Origin: Chloroflexota bacterium
GTDB lineage: Bacteria; Chloroflexota; Limnocylindria; Limnocylindrales; CSP1-4
Direction: 5' to 3'
Length of the DNA stretch: 14,101 bases
NCBI GenBank assembly: GCA_005880805.1
Contig: VBFZ01000019.1
Coordinates: 2,558-16,658 of the forward strand
The notes under the pieces are model-generated. The model saw nothing but the letters and a program-made list of their open reading frames with translations. It ran no database searches and had not been told where the DNA came from. This document shows, piece after piece, positions 14,007 to 14,101 of this stretch (position 1 is its first letter; every line of letters starts with the position of its first letter). The translations under genes were made by a program, and so were the position numbers.

Positions 14007-14021
14007 ACAGGTGACCGCGAG

Positions 14022-14101
14022 ATGAGCGGTCCGAGGCAGGCTGTGGCGGTGGACGACCGCAAGCTCGGGAGCGTGCTCCGCGCACTCCCTCGGCGCCGCC
14101 G
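14022..14101 (+). CDS. Start of a possible helix-turn-helix regulator (3' partial)
   Basis: From ATG at 14022 the frame is open to the window end, giving about 26 residues. The visible VDDRKLGSVLRALPRRR resembles the first helix of XRE/Cro-type regulators, which often read (L/V)G..LRALR.RRG, but the helix-turn-helix itself lies beyond the edge. GTG codons at 14043 and 14049 in the same frame are alternative starts. It would be divergent from valS with promoters overlapping around 14000. The call rests on a short stretch and is tentative. Confidence 0.35.
   Translation, partial: MSGPRQAVAVDDRKLGSVLRALPRRR

Overview
The window is about 14.1 kb of dense, very GC-rich bacterial chromosome with short intergenic gaps and no mobile elements, rRNA, tRNA or CRISPR that I can see. 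Gene content and order (an fhaA-fhaB-rodA-pbpA cell-wall cluster like that of Actinomycetota, an archaeal-type glycogen debranching enzyme, a T-box in front of valS, several small zinc-ribbon proteins) fit a soil or freshwater Chloroflexota of the Limnocylindria kind best, with an actinobacterium as the alternative. This placement is an inference from gene content only.

Layout. (1) 1-1904, + strand: glycogen debranching enzyme, cut at its 5' end by the window edge. (2) 2126-6609, - strand: a tightly packed operon transcribed fhaA > fhaB > rodA > pbpA > small two-helix membrane protein, with gaps of 6, -4, 28 and -4 bp. It supplies a SEDS glycosyltransferase and its class B transpeptidase partner plus two phosphothreonine-reading FHA proteins. 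The kinase and phosphatase genes that usually sit in this cluster are not here. (3) 6815-8581, + strand: a large unrecognised protein with cysteine clusters at both ends and about 400 residues of Glu/Ala/Pro-rich low complexity between them, divergent from fhaA. (4) 8602-10847, - strand: a probable four-gene operon: unrecognised zinc-ribbon protein > FmdB-type zinc ribbon > small helix-turn-helix protein > YihY/BrkB membrane protein. (5) 10994-13707, - strand: valS, preceded by a valine T-box leader (about 13756-13994). (6) From 14022, + strand: the first codons of a possible helix-turn-helix regulator, divergent from valS.

Main points of interest. valS is broken by a frameshift at about 13270-13273, where roughly 31 nt covering the conserved G-x-S-x-D-W segment are missing. 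The T-box carries a GUC valine specifier and a UGGU acceptor-pairing bulge that fits tRNA-Val. The valS start codon lies in a 17-bp near-perfect tandem duplication that creates a six-codon leader ORF whose stop overlaps the valS ATG. The fhaA and valS promoters share the string CTGTTAnACTCCCG, and fhaA appears to be nearly leaderless. The acidic zinc-ribbon protein and the 250-residue zinc-ribbon protein are the best candidates for undescribed functions.
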